DNA of 63,583 nucleotides from Bradyrhizobium liaoningense (GTDB taxonomy: Bacteria > Pseudomonadota > Alphaproteobacteria > Rhizobiales > Xanthobacteraceae), in assembly GCF_018130785.1 (NCBI RefSeq), contig NZ_JAFCJT010000036.1, positions 1 through 63,583 of the forward strand, given 5' to 3'. A program made the position numbers and the translations under genes. Shown piece by piece: positions 52,618-60,251 of the stretch (the first letter of the stretch is position 1; every line of letters begins with the position of its first letter). Under the pieces are notes generated by a model that was not told the DNA's origin, searched no databases, and saw nothing but the letters and a program-made list of their open reading frames with translations.

Positions 52618-53553
52618 TCAGCGGACCTCCACGCGGCGGATGTAGAGAAGCTGGAGGACGACGATCAGAAACAGGACCGGAAACATCGCGAGCGAGATCG
52701 CGGCGCCCTCGCTCAGGAGGCCTGTGCCGACGCCGATCTGATAGGCGTAGGTGGCGAACAGGTGCGTTGCGTTGGCCGGCCCGCCGCCCGTCATCACATA
52801 GACAATCTGGAAGTCGGCGAACGTCTGAATCACCGAGAACAGCATCACGACCATGGTCACGGGCAACAGCAGCGGCCAGGTGATGTGCCAGAACCGCTGC
52901 CACGGCTTGGCGCCGTCGATGGCGGCGGCCTCGTTGAGTTCGGGACTGATGGTCTGCAGGCCGGCGAGCAGGCTGATGGCGAAGAACGGCACCCCGCGCC
53001 AGATGTTGACAATGATAATCGAGATCATGGCAAGGTCCGGATCGCCCAGCCAATTGATCCGACCGGTGATCAAGCCGAAATGGTAGAGGAGCCAATTGAG
53101 AACGCTGAACGTCGGGTCGAACATCCACTTCCAGGCGAAAGTCGAGAGCACGGTCGGAATAATGAACGGCAGCAGGATGAAAGCACGCATAAAAGCCTTG
53201 CCGCGGAAATTACGGTTGAGCAGCATGGCCAGCCACAGCCCTAGCGCCAGCTTGAAGACGGTGGTCACGCCCGTATAGAGGAAGGTATTGTAGACGGCGG
53301 TGCGAAAGATCCCGTCATTGAAGATCTTGTAGAAGTTGGCGAGGCCGACGAAGTCGCCGGGAATACCGACGCGCGAGCTGGTGACCGACAGCAATATCCC
53401 TCGCATGAAGGGATAGGCGATAAACATGCCGAGCAGTACGATGGTCGGCACTAGCAGCACGAACGCCAGCCAGCGCTCGTCCTCGAGCAAACGCTGTCGC
53501 CGGGGAGGCGGCGCCTCGCGGAGCGTGGTGTCGGAAACCGCGCTTATCGCCAT
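52618..53553 (-). CDS. Carbohydrate ABC permease (MalF/UgpA type)
   Basis: A 311-residue permease with six hydrophobic segments and a hydrophilic N-terminus. The EAA motif is SPELNEAAAIDGAKPWQRFW. Landmarks are AFVLLVPTIVLLGMFIAYPF and MFDPTFSVLNWLLYHF. It forms a heterodimer with the MalG-type partner. Confidence 0.9.
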   Translation of the reverse strand: MAISAVSDTTLREAPPPRRQRLLEDERWLAFVLLVPTIVLLGMFIAYPFMRGILLSVTSSRVGIPGDFVGLANFYKIFNDGIFRTAVYNTFLYTGVTTVFKLALGLWLAMLLNRNFRGKAFMRAFILLPFIIPTVLSTFAWKWMFDPTFSVLNWLLYHFGLITGRINWLGDPDLAMISIIIVNIWRGVPFFAISLLAGLQTISPELNEAAAIDGAKPWQRFWHITWPLLLPVTMVVMLFSVIQTFADFQIVYVMTGGGPANATHLFATYAYQIGVGTGLLSEGAAISLAMFPVLFLIVVLQLLYIRRVEVR

Positions 53554-53581
53554 GTTCGATCCTCGTCGGCCGGAAGATTCC

Positions 53582-53612
53582 GCCGCCCCTCGAAAAATGG
53601 GAGGGGGGCGGC
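53582..53612. terminator. Intercistronic hairpin in the sugar transporter operon
   Basis: GCCGCCCCTC and GGGGGGCGGC face each other around a short AT-rich loop between the binding-protein and permease genes. One mismatch or bulge is needed. It is probably a partial terminator or a stabiliser of the binding-protein message. Confidence 0.5.
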
Positions 53613-53618
53613 TTATCC

Positions 53619-54935
53619 TCAGACGTAGACCTTCTTGAGCTCAGCCTCTGCCCATTTCACGGCATCCTCGGGGGGCATGCCTTGGACAGCCTTTGCGTAC
53701 ATATCAACGATGACGTACTTGGTCACGACTTCGGCCGCCCTGCGCGTAGAGGGTCCCTCGTAGCCAGCGAACCGCCCCGTGCGCGCGGCTTGCTTGTAGG
53801 GCAGCATGATCGGGTCGTCGCCCCACAGCTTGTGCTTTTCCCAATCCGTGGTCGGGCCGACCGAGAAGCCCTTCTGGGAGACGAACCATTTGTCGTAGAC
53901 GTCCTTGGAGTGAATCCAGCCAAGGAATTTCTTCGCCGCATCCTGGTTCTTCGAATAACCCATCAGGAGATTCGAGAACGGGACGTGATAGCTGAATTGC
54001 CCGCCGGGGCCCTTGGGCAGCGCGGCATGCAGGATGTCGTCCTTCAGCGGCCCGCCGGCCTCCGTCTTGTAGGTATCCGGCTTGCGCAGGGTCTCGATGT
54101 AGATCGAGGCGCCATTGAGCGTGGCGCTGCATGTCCCGGACAGAAAAGCGCGGTTGTTGTTGGAATCGTCCCAGGCGAGCCCACCTTCATCGTGGGCGTC
54201 CTTCCAGAAGGCCACCATGAATTTAACCGCCTCGACCGTTGCGGGGCTATTCAGCACAACCGTCTTGCCGTCTGCCTCGACCTCCTTGCCGCCCCAGGAC
54301 CACAGGTAGGGGTAGGCGAAGGCGGGCGCATCGCCGAAGGTGTGACCCAGCGTTTGGCCGATTGGCCGTCCCTTTGCCTTCAGCTTCTTGCCGGCCTCGC
54401 GATACTCCTCCCACGTCTGGGGGAATTTTCCGTCCGTGTAGCCGATCTCGGCAAACCAGGACTTTCGGTACGCGATCTGCAGGCCGACGATGCACCACGG
54501 TACGGCAATCCATTTCTTGCCGTCATTGGCGACAGCGCGGGATGTTTCGTAGAAGCCGCCCTGGCTCTTGCCGAGTGCTTCCGCGATGTCGCTGACGTCT
54601 ACGACGCTTTCGCCGTAAAGTTGCCCCCAATTGTTGAGGACGCAGACGACGTCGGGGCCGGACCCGGACTGGATCGCCGAGGTTACCCGGGCCTGGATGT
54701 CGTTGGCGTTGATGGTCTCGATATTGAGCTTTATGCCGAGCGCTTTCTCGCACTCCTTGGCGATTTCGTTGCGCAGCAGCTGATCTGACGCCGGAACGAA
54801 GTCAGTCCAGCGTAGCCAGTGCACCGTGGTGGCTTGCGCATAGGCGGGCGCCCTACCAACCGCCAGGATGCCGGCCATGCCGCCCGCAAGCGCGGTACCG
54901 CCCTTGAGGACGTTACGTCGGGTTACTGTCGTCAT
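53619..54935 (-). CDS. Carbohydrate-binding protein of the sugar ABC transporter (SBP_bac_1)
   Basis: A 438-residue periplasmic protein. A twin-arginine-like signal (TRRNVLKGGTALAGGMAGIL) ends near AYAQATT. Landmarks of SBP_bac_1 proteins are GPDVVCVLNNWGQLYGESVV, GKKWIAVPWCIVGLQIAYRK and a C-terminal GKAVQGMPPEDAVKWAE-like region (AKAVQGMPPEDAVKWAEAEL). It is the first gene of the sugar transporter operon. Confidence 0.9.
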   Translation of the reverse strand: MTTVTRRNVLKGGTALAGGMAGILAVGRAPAYAQATTVHWLRWTDFVPASDQLLRNEIAKECEKALGIKLNIETINANDIQARVTSAIQSGSGPDVVCVLNNWGQLYGESVVDVSDIAEALGKSQGGFYETSRAVANDGKKWIAVPWCIVGLQIAYRKSWFAEIGYTDGKFPQTWEEYREAGKKLKAKGRPIGQTLGHTFGDAPAFAYPYLWSWGGKEVEADGKTVVLNSPATVEAVKFMVAFWKDAHDEGGLAWDDSNNNRAFLSGTCSATLNGASIYIETLRKPDTYKTEAGGPLKDDILHAALPKGPGGQFSYHVPFSNLLMGYSKNQDAAKKFLGWIHSKDVYDKWFVSQKGFSVGPTTDWEKHKLWGDDPIMLPYKQAARTGRFAGYEGPSTRRAAEVVTKYVIVDMYAKAVQGMPPEDAVKWAEAELKKVYV

Positions 54936-55298
54936 GCATCCCTCCCTCGATGTGTCCGAGTTGATGCTCTACGGCCAGTCTTGCCGCCGGCTTGGAGTCC
55001 CTTTCAGTCTATTGCGTCTCCGTGGTTCAACGCTTGCGCGCGTTGGTGCCTGCGCAATGCATTGGCTCGATGATCATTGGGTGGTGTCCACTTGCCCCGC
55101 CGTGGTGGCGAGTTCGCCGCCAACCAGGGCGGGTTCTTCGCGGTGCAGCAGCGCGATTGCACCGCTCCCAATCGTAACGGCGATACGACCGGCGGCCTGG
55201 ATCAGGTCGGCGCTGCAGCCAGCGCTTGAACCCTACCGTCATAACGATCCCTCCCGCGCAGCGACGGTATAGCCGTAGCCGTGCGGGTTTGCCCCGTC
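54936..55298. other. Promoter region with an unexplained open frame
   Basis: Promoter side of the sugar transporter operon. On the minus strand, 55074-55232 contains 52 sense codons without a start (DLIQAAGRIAVTIGSGAIAL, ALVGGELATTAG) and ends in TGA. The sequence is protein-like, and could be the tail of a lost gene, but I cannot assign it to a family. Nothing else is seen. Confidence 0.35.
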
Positions 55299-55732
55299 TT
55301 ATGTGAAGTTCGGTACCAGAAGCTGGCGCGACGTCATTGTCGCCCGTCGCAGCAGGAAATCAAGTGCTAGCTTTGACGCGGCGGCCATGGTCTCACCTCG
55401 TGAACTGTCGTCGGTCATCACGCCGGCCTGGCTGCCGGTGAAGCTGATCGCAGGCACGCGGAGATCGAAAAGTGCCATGCTCATCAGGGACATGCTGATG
55501 CGCTCACCAGTCGTCAGTAGCATATCGAGCTCGCGGCGGTTGGGAATCGGGCTGACCTGATGAGCCATCTGGATCAACTGGTCGGTGGTCGTGCCCATGC
55601 GGAGACGATCGCCACGACACGACGACCGCGGCCGTGCAAGTTGCCGAGACTGCGCGCAACCGCGCGAATCTTCGCCGGCGTTTCAAGGCAGACACCACCA
55701 TATTTCTGCACGATGATGGGATGGTTGCGCAT
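55299..55732 (-). pseudogene. Frameshifted and truncated aspartokinase-like gene
   Basis: Starting with ATG directly after the nagA stop (TAG-ATG), the frame encodes IVQKYGGVCLETPAKIRAVA (the aspartokinase start). It then needs a one-base shift near 55598 to continue in MGTTTDQLIQMAHQVSPIPN, RRELDMLLTTGERISMSLMS and PAISFTGSQAGVMTDDS, which are classic aspartokinase blocks. After that the sequence departs from the family and stops after about 140 residues, where the enzyme normally has over 400. So the gene has both a frameshift and a lost C-terminus (regulatory ACT domains absent) and cannot make aspartyl phosphate. Confidence 0.72.
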
Positions 55733-56935
55733 CTAACCTCGCTCGGAAGCCTTACTCGCCTCGCCCATCGAACCGACTCCGCCTATCCATGTGCCGACGA
55801 CCTCAAAGTTCGGATTGAAGGCGACAAGATCCGCGCGGTATCCGGGCGCGATCCGTCCGAGCTCGGACTCAAGGCCCAGAAATGCTGCGGGCGTCCGAGA
55901 GGCCATGATGAGGGCATCGACAAGGGAGATTCCGAGCAGCCCAACAGCGTTGCGCACCGCCTCGATCATGGTGAGGTGAGCACCCGCGAGCGTGCCATCC
56001 CGGCCAGTCAGCCGATTCTCGTGCAACGTGATTTGCCTTCCCTGGAGCATGAATTGCCGGTCGTTCGTGTCCACCAAAGGCATGGCATCGGTGACCAGCA
56101 TCAATCGATCGCGTCCCTTGCAGCGGAAGGCGACACGCAAACCGGTGCGGTCAACGTGGATGCCGTCGCAAACGATCCCTGCAAACAACCGGTCATCCCC
56201 CAGCGCGGCGCCCACCAAGCCCGGTTCTCGGGCGTTCAGCTGCGACATGGCATTGAACAGATGGGTCACCCCCGAGACACCGCGATCGACCGCCTGCCCG
56301 ATTTCGTCTGCGGTGGCGTCGCTGTGGCCGGCCGCGATGCGCAATCCGGCGCCGATCAATTCATCGATCATGGACGCGGGCACGCATTCCGGGGCCAAGG
56401 TCACAATGGAGCGGCCGCGGTGCCCGAAACTTTTGATGGCGGCGAGGTCGCGCCGATCGGGCACGCGTATCTCGGCTTCCGGATGAATGCCCTTGCGAGA
56501 CCTGTTGAGGGCCGGACCTTCCAAATGAAAGCCGAGCACGCCGGGAATTTCGAGGCACGCCTGAGCTGCTACAGCCAATCGTTCGATGACCTCGCTTCGA
56601 TCGGTGATGAGGGTTGGCAAGCAGCCCGTGGTCCCCGCCTTGCGGTGCGCCTCGACGATGCGTCGAACGCCGGCCACCGTTGGCTGGTCGTTGAGAAGAA
56701 CGCCCCCGCCTCCGTTCACCTGAACGTCGACGAATCCGGGTGCAAGGATCGCATCTCGGGGAAGTTGGATCGAGGCGCGCGCCTCCTCGGTGACGCTTTC
56801 AATCCGCCCCTGCGAGATCCTGACCAACCCCGGCCCGCGCATGTCGGCACCATCAAAGATGTGCTGAGCGGCAATCGAGAGAACGACGGAAGACCCAGCT
56901 TGGCCCATCAGTGGTGATCCGAAAATGGCAGTCAC
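55733..56935 (-). CDS. nagA: N-acetylglucosamine-6-phosphate deacetylase
   Basis: A 400-residue amidohydrolase. The metal and substrate sites are all visible: APGFVDVQVNGGGGVL, GFHLEGPALNRSRKG, AAGHSDATADEIG, GVTHLFNAMSQLNAREPG and FAGIVCDGIHVD, ending with VTDAMPLVDT. It removes acetate from GlcNAc-6-phosphate to give glucosamine-6-phosphate. It is divergent from the kinase-murQ-deaminase genes, and together with them and the ABC transporter forms an amino-sugar degradation locus. The first residues (MTAIFGSPLMGQ) may be an extension; a second ATG lies at codon 10. Confidence 0.92.
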   Translation of the reverse strand: MTAIFGSPLMGQAGSSVVLSIAAQHIFDGADMRGPGLVRISQGRIESVTEEARASIQLPRDAILAPGFVDVQVNGGGGVLLNDQPTVAGVRRIVEAHRKAGTTGCLPTLITDRSEVIERLAVAAQACLEIPGVLGFHLEGPALNRSRKGIHPEAEIRVPDRRDLAAIKSFGHRGRSIVTLAPECVPASMIDELIGAGLRIAAGHSDATADEIGQAVDRGVSGVTHLFNAMSQLNAREPGLVGAALGDDRLFAGIVCDGIHVDRTGLRVAFRCKGRDRLMLVTDAMPLVDTNDRQFMLQGRQITLHENRLTGRDGTLAGAHLTMIEAVRNAVGLLGISLVDALIMASRTPAAFLGLESELGRIAPGYRADLVAFNPNFEVVGTWIGGVGSMGEASKASERG

Positions 56936-57026
56936 GGACTCGTGAGGCGAGTCCCGTCCCGTATAGGTCCTTATATGTACACAACGGGCTTCGGGACCCG
57001 GAGCTAAATCCTCGCGTTAACTTCCC

Positions 57027-57698
57027 ATGGGAACAAAAGGTGCCACGTATCTCGGCATGGATGGCGGCGGAACCCGCTGCCGCGCCCGGATCGAAAACGG
57101 CGGGGCACTCGGTGAAGCGAGCTCGGGGCCTGCCACCGAAGCGGCGGCCGCACAGTCCGGACTGACGCACGAGGATTTCGCGCGAATGCACGCCGGAATT
57201 GGCCTCGCCGGTATTGGTCACCCTGTTCGACTGGCGCTGCGGGCCGCGGATCGCCGCGGTGAGCTGACCCTACTGCTTTCAGAGTTGCTGGGCGCATTCG
57301 ATCAAGATCCCTATCAGGCCGTGGCATGGTCCGAAGAAGCCAAGGCCACAGACTACGCCGCGTTCGCGCCGACCATGATGCGGCACGCCAGTCAGGGCGA
57401 TCCGGTCGGCCGTCGCATTGTCGAACGCGTGGCCGATGCCATTGGTGATCTGCCTGATCTGTTCCTGGCGAGAGGAATTGACCGGCTCGCGCTGGTGGGC
57501 GGACTCGCGGATGCGACTACGCCCTGGCTGACGCCCGATCTGCGCGCCCGCCTGAGGCGACCTGACGCCGCCGCAACGGCCGGCGCGTTGCTTCTGACGC
57601 GAGGGCGGCTCGACCTGCCCAAGATGGACCTGCCCAAGATGGACCTGCCCAAGAGAGAAACTGACCATGAACAGGCTTCGAAGTTCCGCGTTTCATGA
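57027..57698 (+). CDS. BadF-type N-acetylglucosamine kinase with large internal deletion
   Basis: A 223-residue protein where the family is about 290-300. The N-terminal phosphate motif YLGMDGGGTRCRARI and the C-terminal RLALVGGLADATTPWL are intact. Between them two blocks are missing: about 20 residues after SSGPAT, and about 80 residues after GLAGIGHP. The second deletion removes the second phosphate loop (GTGS-type) and most of the substrate region. The frame is kept throughout. The end carries a tandem repeat (DLPKMDLPKMDLPK). It is probably inactive as a kinase. It overlaps murQ by 32 bases. Confidence 0.75.
   Translation: MGTKGATYLGMDGGGTRCRARIENGGALGEASSGPATEAAAAQSGLTHEDFARMHAGIGLAGIGHPVRLALRAADRRGELTLLLSELLGAFDQDPYQAVAWSEEAKATDYAAFAPTMMRHASQGDPVGRRIVERVADAIGDLPDLFLARGIDRLALVGGLADATTPWLTPDLRARLRRPDAAATAGALLLTRGRLDLPKMDLPKMDLPKRETDHEQASKFRVS
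57612..57656 (+). repeat. 15-base tandem repeat inside the kinase gene
   Basis: Three copies of GACCTGCCCAAGATG (the third ends in AGAG rather than ATG) encode DLPKM-DLPKM-DLPKR at the C-terminus. This is replication slippage and adds a non-family tail. Confidence 0.85.
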
Positions 57699-58677
57699 CG
57701 CTTGGATCAATAATATGGCCACCGAAGAAGTCGATCCCAGATTTGCCGACCTTGATGCATGGTCGCTCACGTCAGCGATGGAAGCGATGTGGGAGGGCCA
57801 GCTTTCGGCGGTCGCCGCAATCCGCCATGCCCTTCCCGCGATCACTGCGGCAGCCGAAGCGGCCAAGACGGCGCTGGGCGATCGCGATCGCGGTCGCATT
57901 GTATATGTCGGCGCCGGCACCTCAGGCCGCGTGGCGGTTCAAGACGGCGCCGAGCTGACGCCGACCTTCGCCTGGCCCCGTGAGCGCGTCCGCTTCGTCG
58001 TCGCCGGCGGTGACAGCGCGTTCGCCGCCAGCATCGAGGGCGCGGAGGACGATGTCGAAGATGCAGTCGCGCAGATCAACGCCGCACGGCTCACGCCGCA
58101 CGACGTGGTGATCGCGGTAGCCGCCAGCGGCACAACGCCGTTCACGGTCGCGGCGCTGCAGCAGGCAGGGTCTCTCGATGCAGTGACGATTGGTGTCGCC
58201 AACAATCCCGGCACCGTACTGCTGGCATCGGCAAAGTTTCCGATCCTGATCGAGACCGGCCGCGAGCTGATCGCCGGCTCCACGCGGATGAAGGCGGGCA
58301 CCGCTCAGAAGGTCGTGCTCAACCTAATCTCCTCAGGGATCATGCTGCGCCTTGGCCGGGTGTATCGCGGCATGATGGTGAACATGCCTCCGACCAATGC
58401 CAAGCTGAAGCGGCGCGCCGAGGCCATGGTGGCGCAAATCGCGGGCTGTGATCCCTCGCACGCGGCACGCTCGCTCGAGCAGGCCGAGGGCGACATCAAG
58501 ACGGCAGTTCTTCTGGCGTTGGGTGTCGACAGGGTTGATGCGGAGACCGTTCTGAAGAACTGTGACGGCAACCTTCGGCACGTGTTTGTCGAGCTTGCCA
58601 GGAATCGTGACTCGCATCGTGAGCGGCTCCCAAAGGGAGCGGCGGGACGCAACCGAGGCGGAGTGGTTGAGCCGTGA
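57667..58677 (+). CDS. murQ: N-acetylmuramic acid 6-phosphate etherase
   Basis: A 336-residue SIS-domain lyase that cleaves the lactyl ether of MurNAc-6-phosphate to GlcNAc-6-phosphate and D-lactate. Landmarks are GRIVYVGAGTSGRVAVQDGA (phosphosugar site), VIAVAASGTTPFTVAALQQA, and KAGTAQKVVLNLISSGIMLR. The family start TEEVDPRFADLDAW lies at residue 19, so an ATG at 57715 is an alternative to the one at 57667. It overlaps the kinase gene upstream and the deaminase gene downstream, so the three are coupled. Confidence 0.9.
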   Translation: MNRLRSSAFHDAWINNMATEEVDPRFADLDAWSLTSAMEAMWEGQLSAVAAIRHALPAITAAAEAAKTALGDRDRGRIVYVGAGTSGRVAVQDGAELTPTFAWPRERVRFVVAGGDSAFAASIEGAEDDVEDAVAQINAARLTPHDVVIAVAASGTTPFTVAALQQAGSLDAVTIGVANNPGTVLLASAKFPILIETGRELIAGSTRMKAGTAQKVVLNLISSGIMLRLGRVYRGMMVNMPPTNAKLKRRAEAMVAQIAGCDPSHAARSLEQAEGDIKTAVLLALGVDRVDAETVLKNCDGNLRHVFVELARNRDSHRERLPKGAAGRNRGGVVEP

Positions 58678-59687
58678 CGACATCCGCGATGGCGAGCGAA
58701 ATCGGGGAAAGCGCTGATGTTGTCGCCAACATTGTTCGCAACCGCCCAGCCACACGCGGCATCGCACAGCGGATTGGGATTGGCTCCGCCCCCTTGTGCG
58801 TCGTGTGTGGTCGGGGAAGCTCCGGGCATGCCGGGGTTTTCTTGAGATACCTTGTCGAGACGCGGCTTCGCCTTCCTGTCTCAGCAAGCGCTCCCTCGGT
58901 GATCACGGCATTTCGCACACCCTTGATGCTGCGCGATGCGCTGTTCATCGTGATCTCGCAATCCGGACGCAGCCCCGATCTCGTCGCAGCGACCAGATCT
59001 GCGCGCGCATCGGGCGCCCGCACCATTGCCGTCGTCAATGCGACGTCGTCACCGGTGGCTGACGAAGCGGAGTTCGTCGTTCCGATCGACGCCGGCCAAG
59101 AGCTCTCCGTAGCGGCGACAAAGACCGTAATCGGCTCGATGGCCGCCGGCGCCGGACTGGTTGCCGAGCTGGCGGAAGATCGTGCGCTGCGGTCGGCCCT
59201 CGACCGGCTGCCCGAGCGCCTGCACCGCGCGCTGGCGCTCGACTGGTCCGAGATTGTCGATGACCTCGCCAAGGCGTCAGCTGTGTTTGTGGCGGCTCGC
59301 GGCCTGGGCCTGGGCTCAGCGAGGGAGATCGCGCTCAAGCTTTCGGAAATCCTGCGCCTGCCCTCCATCGGCCTGAGCGCCGCCGAGCTGCAGCATGGGC
59401 CGCGTGCCGCGCTATCGTCGCGCACGCCGGTGGTCATGATGCGCCTCATGGATGAAACGGCGGCCACGGTGGACGCGCTGGCAGAGGAATTGCGTGAGCA
59501 AAAGATCGCGCTGCATCTCTGCGGCGGACCGCATGGCTCGCTGCCCTGGTTGGCCGAGGATGACCCCGCCACCGACCCGATCACCATGCTCGTTCCGGCC
59601 TATCGAATGATCGAGCAGGCGGCGCGCGCTCGCGGATTCGACCCGGATCGTCCCCCTCGCCTGAGCAAGATTACCGAGACGTTTTGA
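58674..59687 (+). CDS. SIS-domain glucosamine-6-phosphate deaminase-like enzyme (NagB-II type)
   Basis: A 337-residue double-SIS protein. The phosphosugar-binding loops are VCGRGSSGHAGVFLRYLVET and FIVISQSGRSPDLVAATRSA, with ELSVAATKTVIGSMAAGAGL and LGLGSAREIALKLSEILRLP in the second half. This is the isomerase-only relative of GlmS, used as a glucosamine-6-phosphate deaminase (NagB-II/AgaS type). A GTG start at 58674 overlaps the murQ stop (GTGA). It would complete the path to fructose-6-phosphate. Confidence 0.87.
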   Translation: MTTSAMASEIGESADVVANIVRNRPATRGIAQRIGIGSAPLCVVCGRGSSGHAGVFLRYLVETRLRLPVSASAPSVITAFRTPLMLRDALFIVISQSGRSPDLVAATRSARASGARTIAVVNATSSPVADEAEFVVPIDAGQELSVAATKTVIGSMAAGAGLVAELAEDRALRSALDRLPERLHRALALDWSEIVDDLAKASAVFVAARGLGLGSAREIALKLSEILRLPSIGLSAAELQHGPRAALSSRTPVVMMRLMDETAATVDALAEELREQKIALHLCGGPHGSLPWLAEDDPATDPITMLVPAYRMIEQAARARGFDPDRPPRLSKITETF

Positions 59688-60251
59688 CAGCTGACTAATC
59701 GCTGGCTGGCGACCAAAGCTGGAGCGCGCCGCACCAGTTTCGCACCAGAAACAACTTCGTCAAAACGGAACAAACGCGAGCAAAAGCAAACGAAAACACA
59801 GCAAAATCGGCGAAGCCGGCGGATATCCTCTCGCTCATAACGGTCTGGTTGCAGGTTCGGGTCCTGCCGGGCCCACCAACTTGATCAATGGCTTATTTCG
59901 TTCTCGTTGCCTGCGCCGCCGTCGCCGCACCAGATACGTCCACATTTCGTTCGTGCGCAAGTTCGCGAAGGCGTCGGGCACGCTCGCGTGCTGATGGGTG
60001 GATACCACAAGTGATCCACGATCCTCGCCTTTCCGACCGACGGAAGCAGTCTCTGCCTTTTGGCGATAATGTCGGCCATCTCCGGCAAAGCGGAAGTCAG
60101 CCATAACGCCAATCAAGTCCGCCAAGGGGCCACAAGCCGAAATCAGCAGCGGGCAACGCCACGTCGGCGAAGGGCCCACAAGCGGCCATTCCCTACTGCG
60201 CGGTTGATGTGAATTGGAATGAGACCAGTCTTTCCCGACAACCGCACGCAC
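59688..60251. other. Gene-free region with tRNA-derived fragment
   Basis: No credible gene. An open frame on the minus strand (ending KLVGPAGPEPATRPL) merely reads through the tRNA-derived fragment at 59832-59878. To its left, 59735-59815 is A-rich (AAAACGGAACAAACGCGAGC) as at the ends of tRNA-integrated elements. From 59880 to 60251 only repeat-like sequence is seen (CAAGGGGCCACAAGCCGAAA, twice in variant form). Confidence 0.55.
59832..59878 (+). other. 3' fragment of a CAT-anticodon tRNA (probable att site)
   Basis: The stretch has an anticodon loop CTCATAA (59834-59840), a perfect T arm GCAGG-TTCGGGT-CCTGC (59851-59867), an acceptor strand CGGGCCC and then ACCA. Anticodon CAT fits tRNA-Met or the lysidine tRNA-Ile; the acceptor end is as in rhizobial tRNA-Ile(CAT). 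The D arm and 5' acceptor strand are missing, so it is not a working tRNA. It is what is left at one border of an element that integrated into the 3' half of that tRNA gene. Confidence 0.72.

Noticed and set aside
59832..59878. A functional tRNA-Met or tRNA-Ile gene
   Set aside because: The D arm and 5' acceptor strand cannot be found upstream, so it cannot fold.
59835..60251. A minus-strand protein ending KLVGPAGPEPATRPL
   Set aside because: The end is a translation of the tRNA-derived fragment, a frequent false gene in rhizobial genomes.
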